Assembly: GCF_000346485.2 (NCBI RefSeq)
Contig: NZ_KQ976354.1
Coordinates: 9,940,341 to 10,004,340 of the forward strand
Origin: Scytonema hofmannii PCC 7110
GTDB taxonomy: Bacteria; Cyanobacteriota; Cyanobacteriia; Cyanobacteriales; Nostocaceae
DNA length: 64,000 nt
Reading direction: 5' to 3'
Shown here: positions 28,637 to 37,052 of the stretch, in pieces
Numbering within the stretch: the first letter of the stretch is position 1
Layout of the letters: each line of letters starts with the position of its first letter
Made by a program: the position numbers and the translations under genes
Notes under the pieces: model-generated
Databases searched by the model: none
Told to the model about the DNA's origin: nothing
Seen by the model: only the letters and a program-made list of their open reading frames with translations

Positions 28637-29020
28637 ATGAATTGGGCGATATATGCTCTTACTTTATCTATAGGATTATACACCCATTTCTTCACGGCTT
28701 TGATAGCAATGGCTCATGGCATTTATGTAACTTTTCTACAACACTTTCGCTTTAACAAAAGTCTTGTCAATTATCTCTTGGGAACTTCAGTTGGGGTATT
28801 TATTTTTCTTCCTTGGCTATTTGTACTCATCACTCATATCAACACAGCACAACAGCTAACGTCGTGGCTATCATTTATAAAAACAGTTACTCCTTTCGAT
28901 TTGATTGCTATTTTTCTCTTTCGACTTACTCGAATATTTTTTGATATTAACTCAATGAATATATCGCTAAATTGGGGGCGATCGCTTGCGTTACCCTCTG
29001 GAATTTCTGGCTCAACCTAA
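28637..29020 (+). pseudogene. Fragment of a polytopic GT39-like membrane protein
   Basis: A 127-residue frame with three to four hydrophobic helices. The opening (MNWAIYALTLSIGLYTHFF, then ALIAMAHGIYV) resembles the middle of dolichyl-phosphate-mannose-type (GT39/ArnT-like) glycosyltransferases. The N-terminal catalytic loop and C-terminal part of such proteins (normally 450-550 residues) are missing, and the frame ends in a HIP1 site followed by non-homologous residues. Most likely a decayed gene captured between the glycosyltransferases and the exporter. Confidence 0.55.
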
Positions 29021-29137
29021 AGCTAAACTGGCAGGTGAGAGAAGGCGATATAGAAAAATTTTCTTCCAGTTTAGAGCGAAAAATGTAAATTCTTATAAAG
29101 TATTCTAAAAAATAGCCATCTTTGATGAGAGATTTCG

Positions 29138-30541
29138 ATGGAAAACAACGCAAGTCAATCGATAGATCAGACACTCTCAAGCCAGGATGACCTCCTGCCT
29201 CGCTTCTTCCAACTGGCTCTAGCCAATGTTGTTTCCAACATCATGGTACCACTGGCGAATACCCTGAGCGTGGCTTTCTTGGGTCATTTGTCAGAAATCC
29301 ATCATCTAGCAGGGGTTGCCCTAGCAGGAAACCTCACTAGCTTAGTCTTCCTGCTTTTAATCTCTTTACGAATGAGTACCACTGGGCTGACTGCTCAAGC
29401 AGTAGGACGAGATGACCAGGAGGCAATACTACTGGTAGGATTGCGTAATGGCTTAATTGCTCTGGTGCTGGGTGTTGCCATCGTCAGCTTAAAGTACCCT
29501 TTGCAAGAACTAGGCTTTACCCTGCTGAATGCCACCCCACAGGTCAAAGCTTCAGCAATTGCCTACTTCAACGCCCAAATTTGGGGAGCGCCTGCTGTTT
29601 TGCTCAACTTTGTCCTGATTGGTTGGTTTCTAGGACAGGAAAAAAGTGGTTTAGTTGTGCTGTTGTCCGTGGTTGGTAATGTTGCCAATATCGCACTCGA
29701 CTACTTGTTGATTATTCGGTGGGGTTGGGAAAGTATGGGGGCTGGAGTGTCTTATACTACCAGCCAGTATCTGAGCTTATTGGTGGGATTGATTGTTTTC
29801 TGCTTGGAAATCGAGTGGCAAGATTTACGAGCCGTAGCTGGAGAAATTTGGGACACCTCAGCTATAATCTCCAGTTTCACCCTAAATGGAAACATTTTTG
29901 TCAGCAATTTTATTTTTCTCTTAGTTATCCTAATATTCAACTACGAGAGTGCAGCACTGGGGACAATTACTTATGCAGAAAATGCCCTGATATTACAGAT
30001 ATTCTTCCTGAGTAGCTATTTCACAGAAGGACTGGGATTTGGTACGGAAACCTTGAGTGGAAACTTTCAAGGAAAAGGAGAATCCGAACAGCTAAAAGCC
30101 CTAGTTAGGATTTCTGTAGGAACCAGCTTGCTAGTGGGACTCATTTTCGCTGGTGTGTGTGTGCTATTTCCTCAAACTGTATTTAAGCTATTAACCAATC
30201 ACACCGAAATCACTGAACAAATTGATATTTATGTTTTTTGGTTACTACCCGTCCTAGGATTTAGTTCTGTTGCTTTCATGCTGGATGGCTACTTCTTGGG
30301 CTTAGCGGAAGGGCATACCCTTCGCAATGTTACCTTAGCCTCCTTTGCTGTAGGATTTCTCCCTGCGGATGTCGCCGCCTTTTCTTTTCATACTAACAGT
30401 AACCACATCTTGTGGTTGGCTTTGTCTTTGTTCTTAGTAGTTCGGCTAGTGCTGTTTGGGGTACAGCTACCTAGGACATTTAAATCGGACATTCCGTATC
30501 CACAACTGTCACAACCCGTTATTCTGGAAATAAACGAATAA
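29138..30541 (+). CDS. MATE-family efflux transporter
   Basis: A 467-residue inner-membrane protein with about twelve hydrophobic helices in two similar halves, as in multidrug and toxin extrusion (Na+/H+ antiport) pumps. Early residues FFQLALANVVSNIMVPLANT, then LSVAFLGHL, match the first helix pair of the family, and GWFLGQEKSG lies between the halves. It is the last gene of the same-strand biosynthetic block and is the best candidate for exporting the NRPS/PKS product. Confidence 0.88.
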   Translation: MENNASQSIDQTLSSQDDLLPRFFQLALANVVSNIMVPLANTLSVAFLGHLSEIHHLAGVALAGNLTSLVFLLLISLRMSTTGLTAQAVGRDDQEAILLVGLRNGLIALVLGVAIVSLKYPLQELGFTLLNATPQVKASAIAYFNAQIWGAPAVLLNFVLIGWFLGQEKSGLVVLLSVVGNVANIALDYLLIIRWGWESMGAGVSYTTSQYLSLLVGLIVFCLEIEWQDLRAVAGEIWDTSAIISSFTLNGNIFVSNFIFLLVILIFNYESAALGTITYAENALILQIFFLSSYFTEGLGFGTETLSGNFQGKGESEQLKALVRISVGTSLLVGLIFAGVCVLFPQTVFKLLTNHTEITEQIDIYVFWLLPVLGFSSVAFMLDGYFLGLAEGHTLRNVTLASFAVGFLPADVAAFSFHTNSNHILWLALSLFLVVRLVLFGVQLPRTFKSDIPYPQLSQPVILEINE

Positions 30542-30614
30542 AATCGTAAACATGATTGTTAGGGTCGAGGGGAACATTACTGTTCCACCCCTCCCATCCG
30601 AAACCTTGCTTGTA

Positions 30615-30732
30615 GTAGGGTAGGTAGCCAGCGAGTTACTAGTATTAGCACTTTTCCAACCACCCCCCTCCAAACGAAGCATGACGTAGGGTAGGCAGCC
30701 AGCGAGTTACCAATATTGGTACTTTTCCAACC
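30615..30732. repeat. Two direct repeats of about 47 bp
   Basis: GTAGGGTAGG(T/C)AGCCAGCGAGTTAC followed by ACTTTTCCAACC occurs at 30615-30661 and 30686-30732 with a few substitutions. The second copy runs directly into the terminal repeat of the MITE, so the element probably inserted at its end. Confidence 0.75.
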
Positions 30733-30979
30733 TGAGTTCGACGTAAAAAAAAGACTAAAAACTAGATAAAGTTGACTTCTCTTTTTAACGCTTTTTTACT
30801 ACTCATAAGCAGAATGAATTCATCACAAATTCATTTTACTTCTTTGAGTACTCAAGATATCTGATTTTTTTACCCATTTTCAATAAGCTTTACTTATTGA
30901 AAACAAAATCTATAGGTTGTGTTGCTACAATCTTTACTCTGCTTAGTTTTCAGCCTTTTTCTTACGCTGAACTCAGGTT
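30729..30979. mobile_element. MITE of about 250 bp related to IS982
   Basis: The terminal inverted repeats are 36 bp (30729-30764 and 30944-30979) with five mismatches; they begin AACCTGAGTTC. The interior has no coding frame. The left 45 bases match the surviving end of the IS982 remnant at 8663 almost exactly, so this looks like a non-autonomous derivative. No clear target duplication is visible. Confidence 0.8.
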
Positions 30980-31012
30980 TACTATAACCAACAACAGATG
31001 TATAATCTTATG

Positions 31013-31186
31013 AATGAAGGGGAGTAGCTACTGGCAAAAGTTTTTGTCAGTGCATCTGAATCAACATACTGGCGTAAGCCTGGTTCAGGTGACAAAAAGC
31101 TTAAAAAAGTCAAAAGTCAAAAATATCTGGTTGATTAAGTATTGACATTTGACTACGGCTGCTTATTGGAAGTGAGACCTTCACTA
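31013..31186 (+). promoter_or_regulatory. yybP-ykoY (Mn2+) riboswitch
   Basis: The leader of the GDT1-family gene contains the aptamer landmarks in order: GAAGGGGAGTAGC (31015-31027), a middle arm with CTGGCGTAAGCCTGG, a long variable helix (AGTCAAAAGTCAA 31108-31120 with TTGACATTTGACT 31142-31154), and the closing GTGAGACCTTC (31172-31182). GAAGG pairs with CCTTC as helix P1. This RNA class senses Mn2+ and commonly controls UPF0016/GDT1, MntP and P-type ATPase genes, matching the gene downstream. Confidence 0.85.
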
Positions 31187-31274
31187 AGTTCACACAAGGA
31201 AAGTGTGAGCTTGGTGAAGTGTTGTCAACTCTCATCAAGCTCACATCGGTAGATGATTCTTCAAGGAGCTTGAG
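31179..31274 (+). promoter_or_regulatory. Candidate four-strand expression platform
   Basis: Four segments can pair in alternative ways. Strand 1 (31179-31195, CTTCACTAAGTTCACAC) pairs with strand 2 (31203-31219) over 17 positions with two G-U. Strand 2 also pairs with strand 3 (31232-31246) over about 15 positions. Strand 3 pairs with strand 4 (31266-31273), which covers the end of the AAGGAG ribosome binding site. Strand 1 overlaps the 3' side of aptamer helix P1. There is no T-run, so control of translation is more likely than termination. Confidence 0.6.
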
Positions 31275-31277
31275 AAA

Positions 31278-31898
31278 GTGTTGTCAGCTTTTACAGCAGG
31301 TTTGTTATTAATTACGGTTTCTGAGTTAGGCGATAAAACATTTTTCATCGCTGCGATCATGTCGATGAAGCACTCACGGCGTTTGGTTTTTGCAGGTGCG
31401 ATCGCTGCTTTAGCTGCAATGACGATACTTTCTGTAGCAGTGGGACAAGCCGTTTCGTTACTCCCAAAAAGTTTTATTCATCACGCTGAAATAGCACTGC
31501 TTTTTGGTTTTGGGGTCAAACTACTGTACGATGGATACCGTATGCCAGCAAGTACTTGTAGTACAGAAGTTGTTGAAGAAGCAAAAACCGCAGTGGAAGT
31601 TGCTGATACGCTATCGCCGAAAAAGAACAATTACTTAGGAGTCATACTACAAACTTTTGTGCTGACGTTTATGGCAGAGTGGGGCGATCGCACTCAAATT
31701 GCCACCATAGCACTAGCATCCGGGAATAATCCAATAGGGGTGACAACAGGTGCAATTTTGGGACACGCTATTTGTGCAGCCATTGCTGTCATTGGTGGAA
31801 GAATGATTGCTGGGCGAATTTCTGAGCGCACTGTCACCTTGGTTGGTGGATTTTTATTTCTTTTATTTGGTGTATTAGCCGCAGTTGAAGGGAAGTGA
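31278..31898 (+). CDS. GDT1/TMEM165 (UPF0016) cation exporter
   Basis: A 206-residue membrane protein with six to seven helices and the two family signatures SELGDKTFF (residues 15-23) and EWGDRTQIA (about 133-141), whose acidic residues form the cation path. Cyanobacterial members such as Mnx export Mn2+ from the cytosol to the thylakoid lumen or periplasm; bacterial and eukaryotic relatives also move Ca2+. The single-chain two-motif form is complete. Start chosen at GTG 31278, nine bases after AAGGAG. The upstream yybP-ykoY riboswitch supports a Mn2+ role. Confidence 0.92.
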   Translation: MLSAFTAGLLLITVSELGDKTFFIAAIMSMKHSRRLVFAGAIAALAAMTILSVAVGQAVSLLPKSFIHHAEIALLFGFGVKLLYDGYRMPASTCSTEVVEEAKTAVEVADTLSPKKNNYLGVILQTFVLTFMAEWGDRTQIATIALASGNNPIGVTTGAILGHAICAAIAVIGGRMIAGRISERTVTLVGGFLFLLFGVLAAVEGK

Positions 31899-31992
31899 GA
31901 GAGTGAGGGAGTGAGAGAGTGAGGGAGTGAGGTGGTAGAATTTTCCCCTACTCCCTACTCCCTACTCCCTACTCCCTACTCCCTACTCCCTG
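31899..31992. repeat. Heptamer arrays (GTGAGGGA then ACTCCCT, STRR)
   Basis: GAGTGAGGGAGTGAG units directly after the exporter stop are followed at 31945-31992 by six to seven copies of CCCTACT. The two arrays are partly complementary and could fold into one hairpin between the convergent genes. The CCCTACT array extends into the minus-strand TPR gene and encodes its last residues and stop. Confidence 0.85.
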
Positions 31993-32839
31993 ATACTGCT
32001 GCTGCTTCCTTGTTAATTTCATCTTTATACTGAGCTGGTGCTAAAGCCGCAGCCCTAGTAAATAAAAGTTTTGCCTCTTCTGTTTTGCCTTGTTCCTTTA
32101 AAAGCATTGCTTTTGCTAAGACAGGACGAAAATCTTGCTTGTCGTTTTTAATTGCGCGATCGTAAACATTTAGGGCTTGAGCATATTTCTTCTGAGAGTC
32201 ATAAACATTACCCAAAAGTACTTGTACCGCAACTGTATCCACACTTCCCGGCTGAATTTTATTTGCCTGAGCAGCAGTATTGAGTGTATCTTGTAGCAAA
32301 CCAATAGCTGCCTCGGGTCGTTTTTGGTCTAACAGAAGTGCTACCATACCTTGCAATGCATCTAAGTCGCCCGGTTTATTTTCCAAAACCGAGCGATAAG
32401 TTTGAGCTGCGCCTTCTCTATCTCCAATTTGTTGTTTCGCTTGAGCAAGCAGCACTGCATATCGTGTTTGCTCCGGCTTCTGCTTGGCTAATCTTTCTAG
32501 AGGTTCAATTACCTCTTTAATATCACTCCCACCTAAACGTATCAGCTGTAAACGGGTTTCAATTAAGCCTCGCAGTGCTGTTTCGTTGTTTGGTTCTCGT
32601 TGCAAAACTTGTTCGTAACCCCTTGCAGCGTCTTGCAGTTTAGATTTTTGGTCTGAGGATGCCGAACTGTTTCTGTTGCTGCCAGATTCTTGCGTTGAAG
32701 GCTGCGTGTCGTTGAATACTGAAAACAAAGGAATCATTGACACTCCAACAAAAGCAAGAACTGCGAGTAGCAAAACTGCATTAACCATCCAGCGATTGCG
32801 AGATTGAGACACAAAACCGTCCTTAAACTCTAATAACAA
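31976..32839 (-). CDS. Membrane-anchored TPR protein
   Basis: A 287-residue protein: a short cytosolic N-terminus, one membrane helix at about residues 19-41 (MVNAVLLLAVLAFVGVSMIP), a Ser/Asn-rich linker, then about five tetratricopeptide repeats (for example YEQVLQREPNNETALRGLIE, then YRSVLENKPGDLDALQGM, then LNVYDRAIKNDKQDF). TPR domains mediate protein-protein contacts; cyanobacterial single-helix TPR proteins often help assemble photosystems, but no specific partner is indicated. The C-terminal GSRE and stop lie in the CCCTACT repeat. The true start may be the GTG seven codons before RNRWMVN. Confidence 0.85.
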   Translation of the reverse strand: MLLEFKDGFVSQSRNRWMVNAVLLLAVLAFVGVSMIPLFSVFNDTQPSTQESGSNRNSSASSDQKSKLQDAARGYEQVLQREPNNETALRGLIETRLQLIRLGGSDIKEVIEPLERLAKQKPEQTRYAVLLAQAKQQIGDREGAAQTYRSVLENKPGDLDALQGMVALLLDQKRPEAAIGLLQDTLNTAAQANKIQPGSVDTVAVQVLLGNVYDSQKKYAQALNVYDRAIKNDKQDFRPVLAKAMLLKEQGKTEEAKLLFTRAAALAPAQYKDEINKEAAAVSGSRE

Positions 32840-33292
32840 AAGAAAGTATGAAGACTAAAGGATAAAGGATGAAAGTTGAATTACAATGTAACTCACTTCG
32901 TACTTCACACTTCCTACTTCCTACTTCAACCTTTAGTTGACATTATCGGTCACAGAAATCAATCGAGTTAAAAATTTTAAAAACTTTGCGGAATCTCGTG
33001 AGTTACTTGTGAATTTTATAACAAATAGCAATATACGCACTCCATACAAGTGTTGACTTTAGGAGGAAACTTCTGAGTTTGAGCTATGATATGCTTCCGA
33101 AACTGTTATAAAGGCGCTAAATTACACCTAAGCATAATATATATGCGAAGTTTCGCGTCTTAAATGTTATGTAGAGCGTTAAGGTGTAGTTGTCTTGAAA
33201 GGAAATATACTTACTCGTCCAGCACAAACGCTCTTTCCATCTGCCTTAGTAAAATCCCACAATGGGATCTGTCTCCGCCGCAAGGAGTTTTT
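32840..33292. other. Divergent intergenic region
   Basis: Contains AAGGATAAAGGATGAA and CTTCCTACTTCC heptamer-like repeats at 32855-32930, which are partly complementary. Promoters of both flanking divergent genes should lie here. A frame open from 33164 reaches the next gene, but its first 43 codons look non-coding; AAGGAG at 33282-33287 and the ATG at 33293 mark the more likely start. Confidence 0.6.
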
Positions 33293-34345
33293 ATGACTTC
33301 CGACCTGATGCCGTCGCCTGAATCGTCCAATTTAACAGCTTCAATAGAAGCTCAAACAAATGAAGATGCAAATGTAAATGTAAATGCAAATGCATTTGCA
33401 GATGCAAATGACAATGCAGTGTCTTCCATTCCCGAACCAGAAAACTTGCCCGAACCCCCCGGTGAGACTGCCAGTGATGGGAACTTCGTTAGCAGGCAAC
33501 AACCAATTCCGCCTCCTAGCGAACCAATGCAGTATCGAGCCATTGGCTTAGTCCGAGGTCGTTACGTTGCTAGTGACGAACAATTTACCCAAGGTAAAAT
33601 GGTGACCTCAGATGATACAGAGCTTGATGCTGTCCTGCTAGGTCGAATTATGAGTTTGGTGAAAAATCATTTAGACTTGGAAGCAGAACATCTGTGGGTC
33701 GTTTATCCTCGCACTCGCCAAGAAAATGATAATTTGCACCTACAAATTGTAGGAGTTTGGGAGCCTGAAAAGTTGGCGCAAGGTCGTCAAGTAAGCGATG
33801 AACAAGAAGATACGGCTTCCGACGATTTGCAAACACCTGAAGAAGGCTCATCAAATTCCGTGTTGTCATCTTCAGCAATTCCAGACGGTGGCTTTTCCGT
33901 TCGTGGAGAAGTTGTTTACCAGTCTAATGAAGCGGGAAATTTGGTCATTAAAATTAAGCAGGCTCCACGCAAGCAAAATGACAAACCCAAGTATTTTAAG
34001 TTAAAACTAACAGCTAAGCTTGAGACTAGAGCAGTTGGTAAGTTCTGGGACTTTCAAGTCACGCGGAAAGCTGATTTATTATTAGTCGAAAGTGGTGAAG
34101 TTATTGCCGATTTACCCAAAAAGCGCAAACCACCAAGACAAGGTGGTTTCAGAGGAGGTGGGCGTCGTCCTGGCAGTTTTGGCGGTAAGAAACCATTTCC
34201 TCCCAGACAGAGGAGCGGGGAACCTCAACGCCCCATTCGGAAAACCGGCGACGCCTCTGCATCTACACCATCACGCCCCGCCAGTCCCGTCTCTACCAAA
34301 CCTACTCCTAAGCCAGTGAAGCGCCCGAAACCAACTCAGGAGTAG
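33293..34345 (+). CDS. Conserved cyanobacterial protein with basic Gly/Arg tail, unknown
   Basis: 350 residues from the ATG preceded by AAGGAG. There are three parts: a disordered acidic N-terminus with a low-complexity run alternating Asn with Val/Ala (residues about 24-40, encoded by GCAAAT-like hexamers); a folded core (YRAIGLVRGRYVASDEQF to about residue 255) of unknown fold; and a basic tail with KKRKPPRQGGFRGGGRRPG and many Pro/Lys, which looks like an RNA- or DNA-binding tail. No domain recognised. The stop codon is the first TAG of an AGTAGGG heptamer array. Confidence 0.75.
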   Translation: MTSDLMPSPESSNLTASIEAQTNEDANVNVNANAFADANDNAVSSIPEPENLPEPPGETASDGNFVSRQQPIPPPSEPMQYRAIGLVRGRYVASDEQFTQGKMVTSDDTELDAVLLGRIMSLVKNHLDLEAEHLWVVYPRTRQENDNLHLQIVGVWEPEKLAQGRQVSDEQEDTASDDLQTPEEGSSNSVLSSSAIPDGGFSVRGEVVYQSNEAGNLVIKIKQAPRKQNDKPKYFKLKLTAKLETRAVGKFWDFQVTRKADLLLVESGEVIADLPKKRKPPRQGGFRGGGRRPGSFGGKKPFPPRQRSGEPQRPIRKTGDASASTPSRPASPVSTKPTPKPVKRPKPTQE

Positions 34346-34513
34346 GGAGTAGGGAGTAGGGAGTGGGGAGTAGGGGGAAGGAAACTGGGGACAAGGGGGA
34401 CAAGGAAAACAAGGGAGAATAACTCTTGTCCAATCCAAAATCTAAAATCGTTCAATCCCCAATCCAAAATCCAAAATCCACAATCCAAAATCGTTTAATC
34501 CCTACTCCCTTCC
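34346..34513. repeat. Heptamer repeat block (AGTAGGG and CCAAAAT types)
   Basis: Several AGTAGGG units at 34341-34372, then CAAGGGGGACAAGG, then about eight CCAAAAT-type units at 34433-34490, and CCCTACTCCC at 34499. The outer AGTAGGG and CCTACTCCC parts are complementary, so the convergent intergenic region can fold into a stem enclosing the CCAAAAT array. Confidence 0.8.
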
Positions 34514-34514
34514 C

Positions 34515-35684
34515 TTAAAACTCTGTCCATCGGTCTTGCGGCAGAAAAGACCTCTCCATTGGGATTTGAGCAACAGGTTCTGTGAGAGTAAACTCGCCTA
34601 ATTCAATCCATTTTTTTAACTCTAGGGCAACTTGGCGGGAAAAAAATAAACTTGCAAGGGGTGCTACACGTACAGTTTTTCCTTCAATGGTTATGCGTCC
34701 GGATTTAAGTTGAGCATAACTAACTAAACCAAAGGTGGGACGAACTCGTCGAGGAATAGAAAAATCTACTACCGGGGCTACTAGATCTTTGTCTTGGATT
34801 GCACACTTTGCAACGACTTCTTCATTTAATACGGGAAGTGGTATCCCCACTCCCAACATTAAAGAAGGACCGTAGCTTTTGAAGTAACAACCTCTCACCC
34901 AATGGCTATCCATTTGCTTGGCATCGCCAATTAATGCTAAAGTTGCTGCGGGACCAATGGGTGTACGATTTGGTAACCGCTTTTGTAAGGGGAAATGCTG
35001 AGTCCCTTCCCAAGCAATGTAACCAATTCCACCTCCTAGAAAAATTCGCGTACCAATTCCAATAAGTTGTAAGTCTGGATCGTTAAATAAAGGGGCCATG
35101 GCACCTGGGTTGGAGTAAACTGCATTGCTCAAACGTGGTTGTAGCGGACCAAGGTAAGTGTACAACGGGCGATCGCCTCCATTCACCCCAACTATAAAAT
35201 TTTGATATAGATTACGAGGATTAAATAAATAAAATTGATTTATTGTTTCACGAGTAATCGTTGTTTCAAAAGTGGCTCTTGGGTAACAATCTGTAACTTG
35301 TCCTTGCGCCCTTACTTGTACGTGTTTGCCAGCTATCAAGTCTTCAATGACATGACCCCCGCCACGTTCCCGGACTTCTTCGCCGTCCATCACTTCCACT
35401 GCACAACTTGCACCTAAGTACAAATCGACTGCTCCGAAACCAGAGTAGACGGGTACATTGTCTAACCAGCAGCGACGAATTTTAATTGGTGGGTCAGTGT
35501 GTCCGAGATTAATAATTGCACCACTAGACTCCATCGGCTCAAAAGTACCAGTTGTGATGACATCAACTTCCTTGGTAACTTTTGTTACACCAATTTCTTG
35601 AACTCGGACTTTTAATTCCTCAGCGGTCAGTACTACCGCCTGCTTGCGGTTGATTTTGTCATTGATTTCCGCAATTGTTCGCAT
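34515..35684 (-). CDS. Homocysteine biosynthesis protein (DUF39 family)
   Basis: A 389-residue cytosolic protein of the DUF39/HcyBio family, implicated in archaea and anaerobes in converting aspartate semialdehyde plus sulfide to homocysteine. Landmarks: INRKQAVVLTAEEL at the N-terminus, VDVITTGTFEPMESSGA, LGASCAVEVMDGEEVRERGGGHVI, the glycine-rich GIGTRIFLGGGIGYIAWEGTQH, and the late VRPTFGLVSYAQLKSGRI. No iron-sulfur domain is fused. The ATG at 35684 is preferred, since the ten extra upstream codons look unconserved. Whether it replaces or supplements trans-sulfuration in this organism is unknown. Confidence 0.88.
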   Translation of the reverse strand: MRTIAEINDKINRKQAVVLTAEELKVRVQEIGVTKVTKEVDVITTGTFEPMESSGAIINLGHTDPPIKIRRCWLDNVPVYSGFGAVDLYLGASCAVEVMDGEEVRERGGGHVIEDLIAGKHVQVRAQGQVTDCYPRATFETTITRETINQFYLFNPRNLYQNFIVGVNGGDRPLYTYLGPLQPRLSNAVYSNPGAMAPLFNDPDLQLIGIGTRIFLGGGIGYIAWEGTQHFPLQKRLPNRTPIGPAATLALIGDAKQMDSHWVRGCYFKSYGPSLMLGVGIPLPVLNEEVVAKCAIQDKDLVAPVVDFSIPRRVRPTFGLVSYAQLKSGRITIEGKTVRVAPLASLFFSRQVALELKKWIELGEFTLTEPVAQIPMERSFLPQDRWTEF

Positions 35685-35749
35685 ATAAAAAGATGTAATT
35701 CCGATGCTTTTCACATCATAATATCAATCCTAAATCATTTATGAGATAA

Positions 35750-35782
35750 AGAAACCCGGTATCTCCGAAATACCGGGTTTCT
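35750..35782. repeat. Perfect hairpin within a small dispersed element
   Basis: AGAAACCCGGTAT and ATACCGGGTTTCT form a 13-bp stem around CTCCGAA. Outside it, CAATCCTAAAT (35725) and ATCAAATAGGATTG (35804-35817) are roughly inverted, giving an element of about 100 bp. The core AAACCCGGTAT hairpin recurs at 56483-56511. Confidence 0.7.
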
Positions 35783-35911
35783 AAGGCTCAGTATTTTCTC
35801 ACAGATCAAATAGGATTGCTATATCTACACCAGTAACCAGTTCATTAGTAATCAATTTCTTGTTTTTTTATCAAGGAATTTCCGGTTTTGTGGTATTTCT
35901 CCATCGGTTAT

Positions 35912-35959
35912 AAACAAACCTTAAGTGAAAAAATGATTAATTTTACTTAAGGTTTGTTT
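35912..35959. repeat. Inverted repeat with 15-bp arms
   Basis: AAACAAACCTTAAGT (35912-35926) and ACTTAAGGTTTGTTT (35945-35959) are perfectly complementary, with AAAA/TTTT extending the stem inward past one bulge. It lies in the 429-base gap between divergent genes. No promoter box is obvious beside it, so it may be an operator, a terminator or a repeat. Confidence 0.65.
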
Positions 35960-36143
35960 AAAGTAGATTGATAACTCAATATTTATACTGATATGTTTAA
36001 GAGCAAAGTAAAAAGTTAGAAAAGTTATATCCCCGACTTCTTTAAGAAGTTGAGGATATGGATAGATTTTTCACAAAAAATAGAGTCGTATTTATTAGTA
36101 TTTTTGGCATTATTCAAGAAATTTATAAATTATAATAAAATTT

Positions 36144-36914
36144 ATGGGGTTCAATTCTAGCTTGTCAGCAACACTAATTGGAATATCGATGGTTATTGTG
36201 CAGACGCAAGTTGCTGCAGCACCCTCTCCAATAGAAATTGATGAAATAGCACAAGCAATTACTGTACTGATTGACGCTGGAAATTTGGGTTCGGGTTCGG
36301 GAGTGATGATTAAGAAACAAGGTGATGTTTACTCTGTTGTCACCACCGCCCACGTACTCGAACGTCCCAAACTTAAATATGAGATTGTGACTCCCGATCA
36401 TCAGAGGTATGTGCTTGATTACAAAACGGTTAAAAAGTTGCCTGCGGTAGATTTGGCAATTTTACAATTTACTAGCACAACAAATTATAGAGTTGCAAAG
36501 TTTGGTAATTCGGATAGTATCCAACGAAATGCTAAAGTTTATGTTGCTGGGTTTCCCGGACGTACACCTACAATTCAACGTCCAATTTATAACTTTATGG
36601 CTGGAAAAGTGATTGCAAATGCTTTGCGATCGCAACCCGTATCTGATAGCGGCTATAATTTGGTTTATGATAATTCAACTCTACCAGGAATGAGTGGTGG
36701 TCCGGTATTGAATGACCAAGGTGAGGTCATTGGAATTCACGGTAGAGGAGAAATTTTTAACTATGAGACTCCGAAGATAAATCCTCAAGTCGCGTTTGTG
36801 TATACAGGTAGGAGTTTGGGTATTCCAATTAAAACATTTTTGCAATTAACAGGTAGGGGTGAAACAAGCGCAATCCGACTTTTGCCTGAAATTCCAATTG
36901 CGGTTTTTCCTTAG
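36144..36914 (+). CDS. Secreted trypsin-like serine protease
   Basis: A 256-residue protein with a signal peptide (hydrophobic residues about 8-25, Ala-rich cleavage region VAAAPS). The chymotrypsin-fold catalytic triad is visible: His in SVVTTAHVLE (about residue 70), Asp in AVDLAILQF (about 110) and Ser in PGMSGGPVLNDQGEVIGIHG (about 190). There is no PDZ domain, unlike DegP/HtrA, so it is a small single-domain periplasmic or extracellular peptidase. It is transcribed alone; target unknown. Confidence 0.88.
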   Translation: MGFNSSLSATLIGISMVIVQTQVAAAPSPIEIDEIAQAITVLIDAGNLGSGSGVMIKKQGDVYSVVTTAHVLERPKLKYEIVTPDHQRYVLDYKTVKKLPAVDLAILQFTSTTNYRVAKFGNSDSIQRNAKVYVAGFPGRTPTIQRPIYNFMAGKVIANALRSQPVSDSGYNLVYDNSTLPGMSGGPVLNDQGEVIGIHGRGEIFNYETPKINPQVAFVYTGRSLGIPIKTFLQLTGRGETSAIRLLPEIPIAVFP

Positions 36915-37052
36915 AGATGCTTGAAAGGTTGTGGGCGAATAGTTTTCGACAAGTGAAGATTCCGAACCAGGTATTTTCCGTGGGCAGCTATATTAAAGAA
37001 CAATCTGACTCTGAAGTCCGATAATTCTATCTGAACTATAATTTAAACTACC

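Noticed and set aside
31179-31219. Intrinsic terminator for the riboswitch
   Set aside because: The 17-pair stem is strong, but no T-run follows; the next bases are TGTTGTCAACTC. Translational control fits better.
31945-31992. CRISPR-like short repeat array
   Set aside because: The units are contiguous seven-base repeats without spacers, typical of cyanobacterial STRR sequences.
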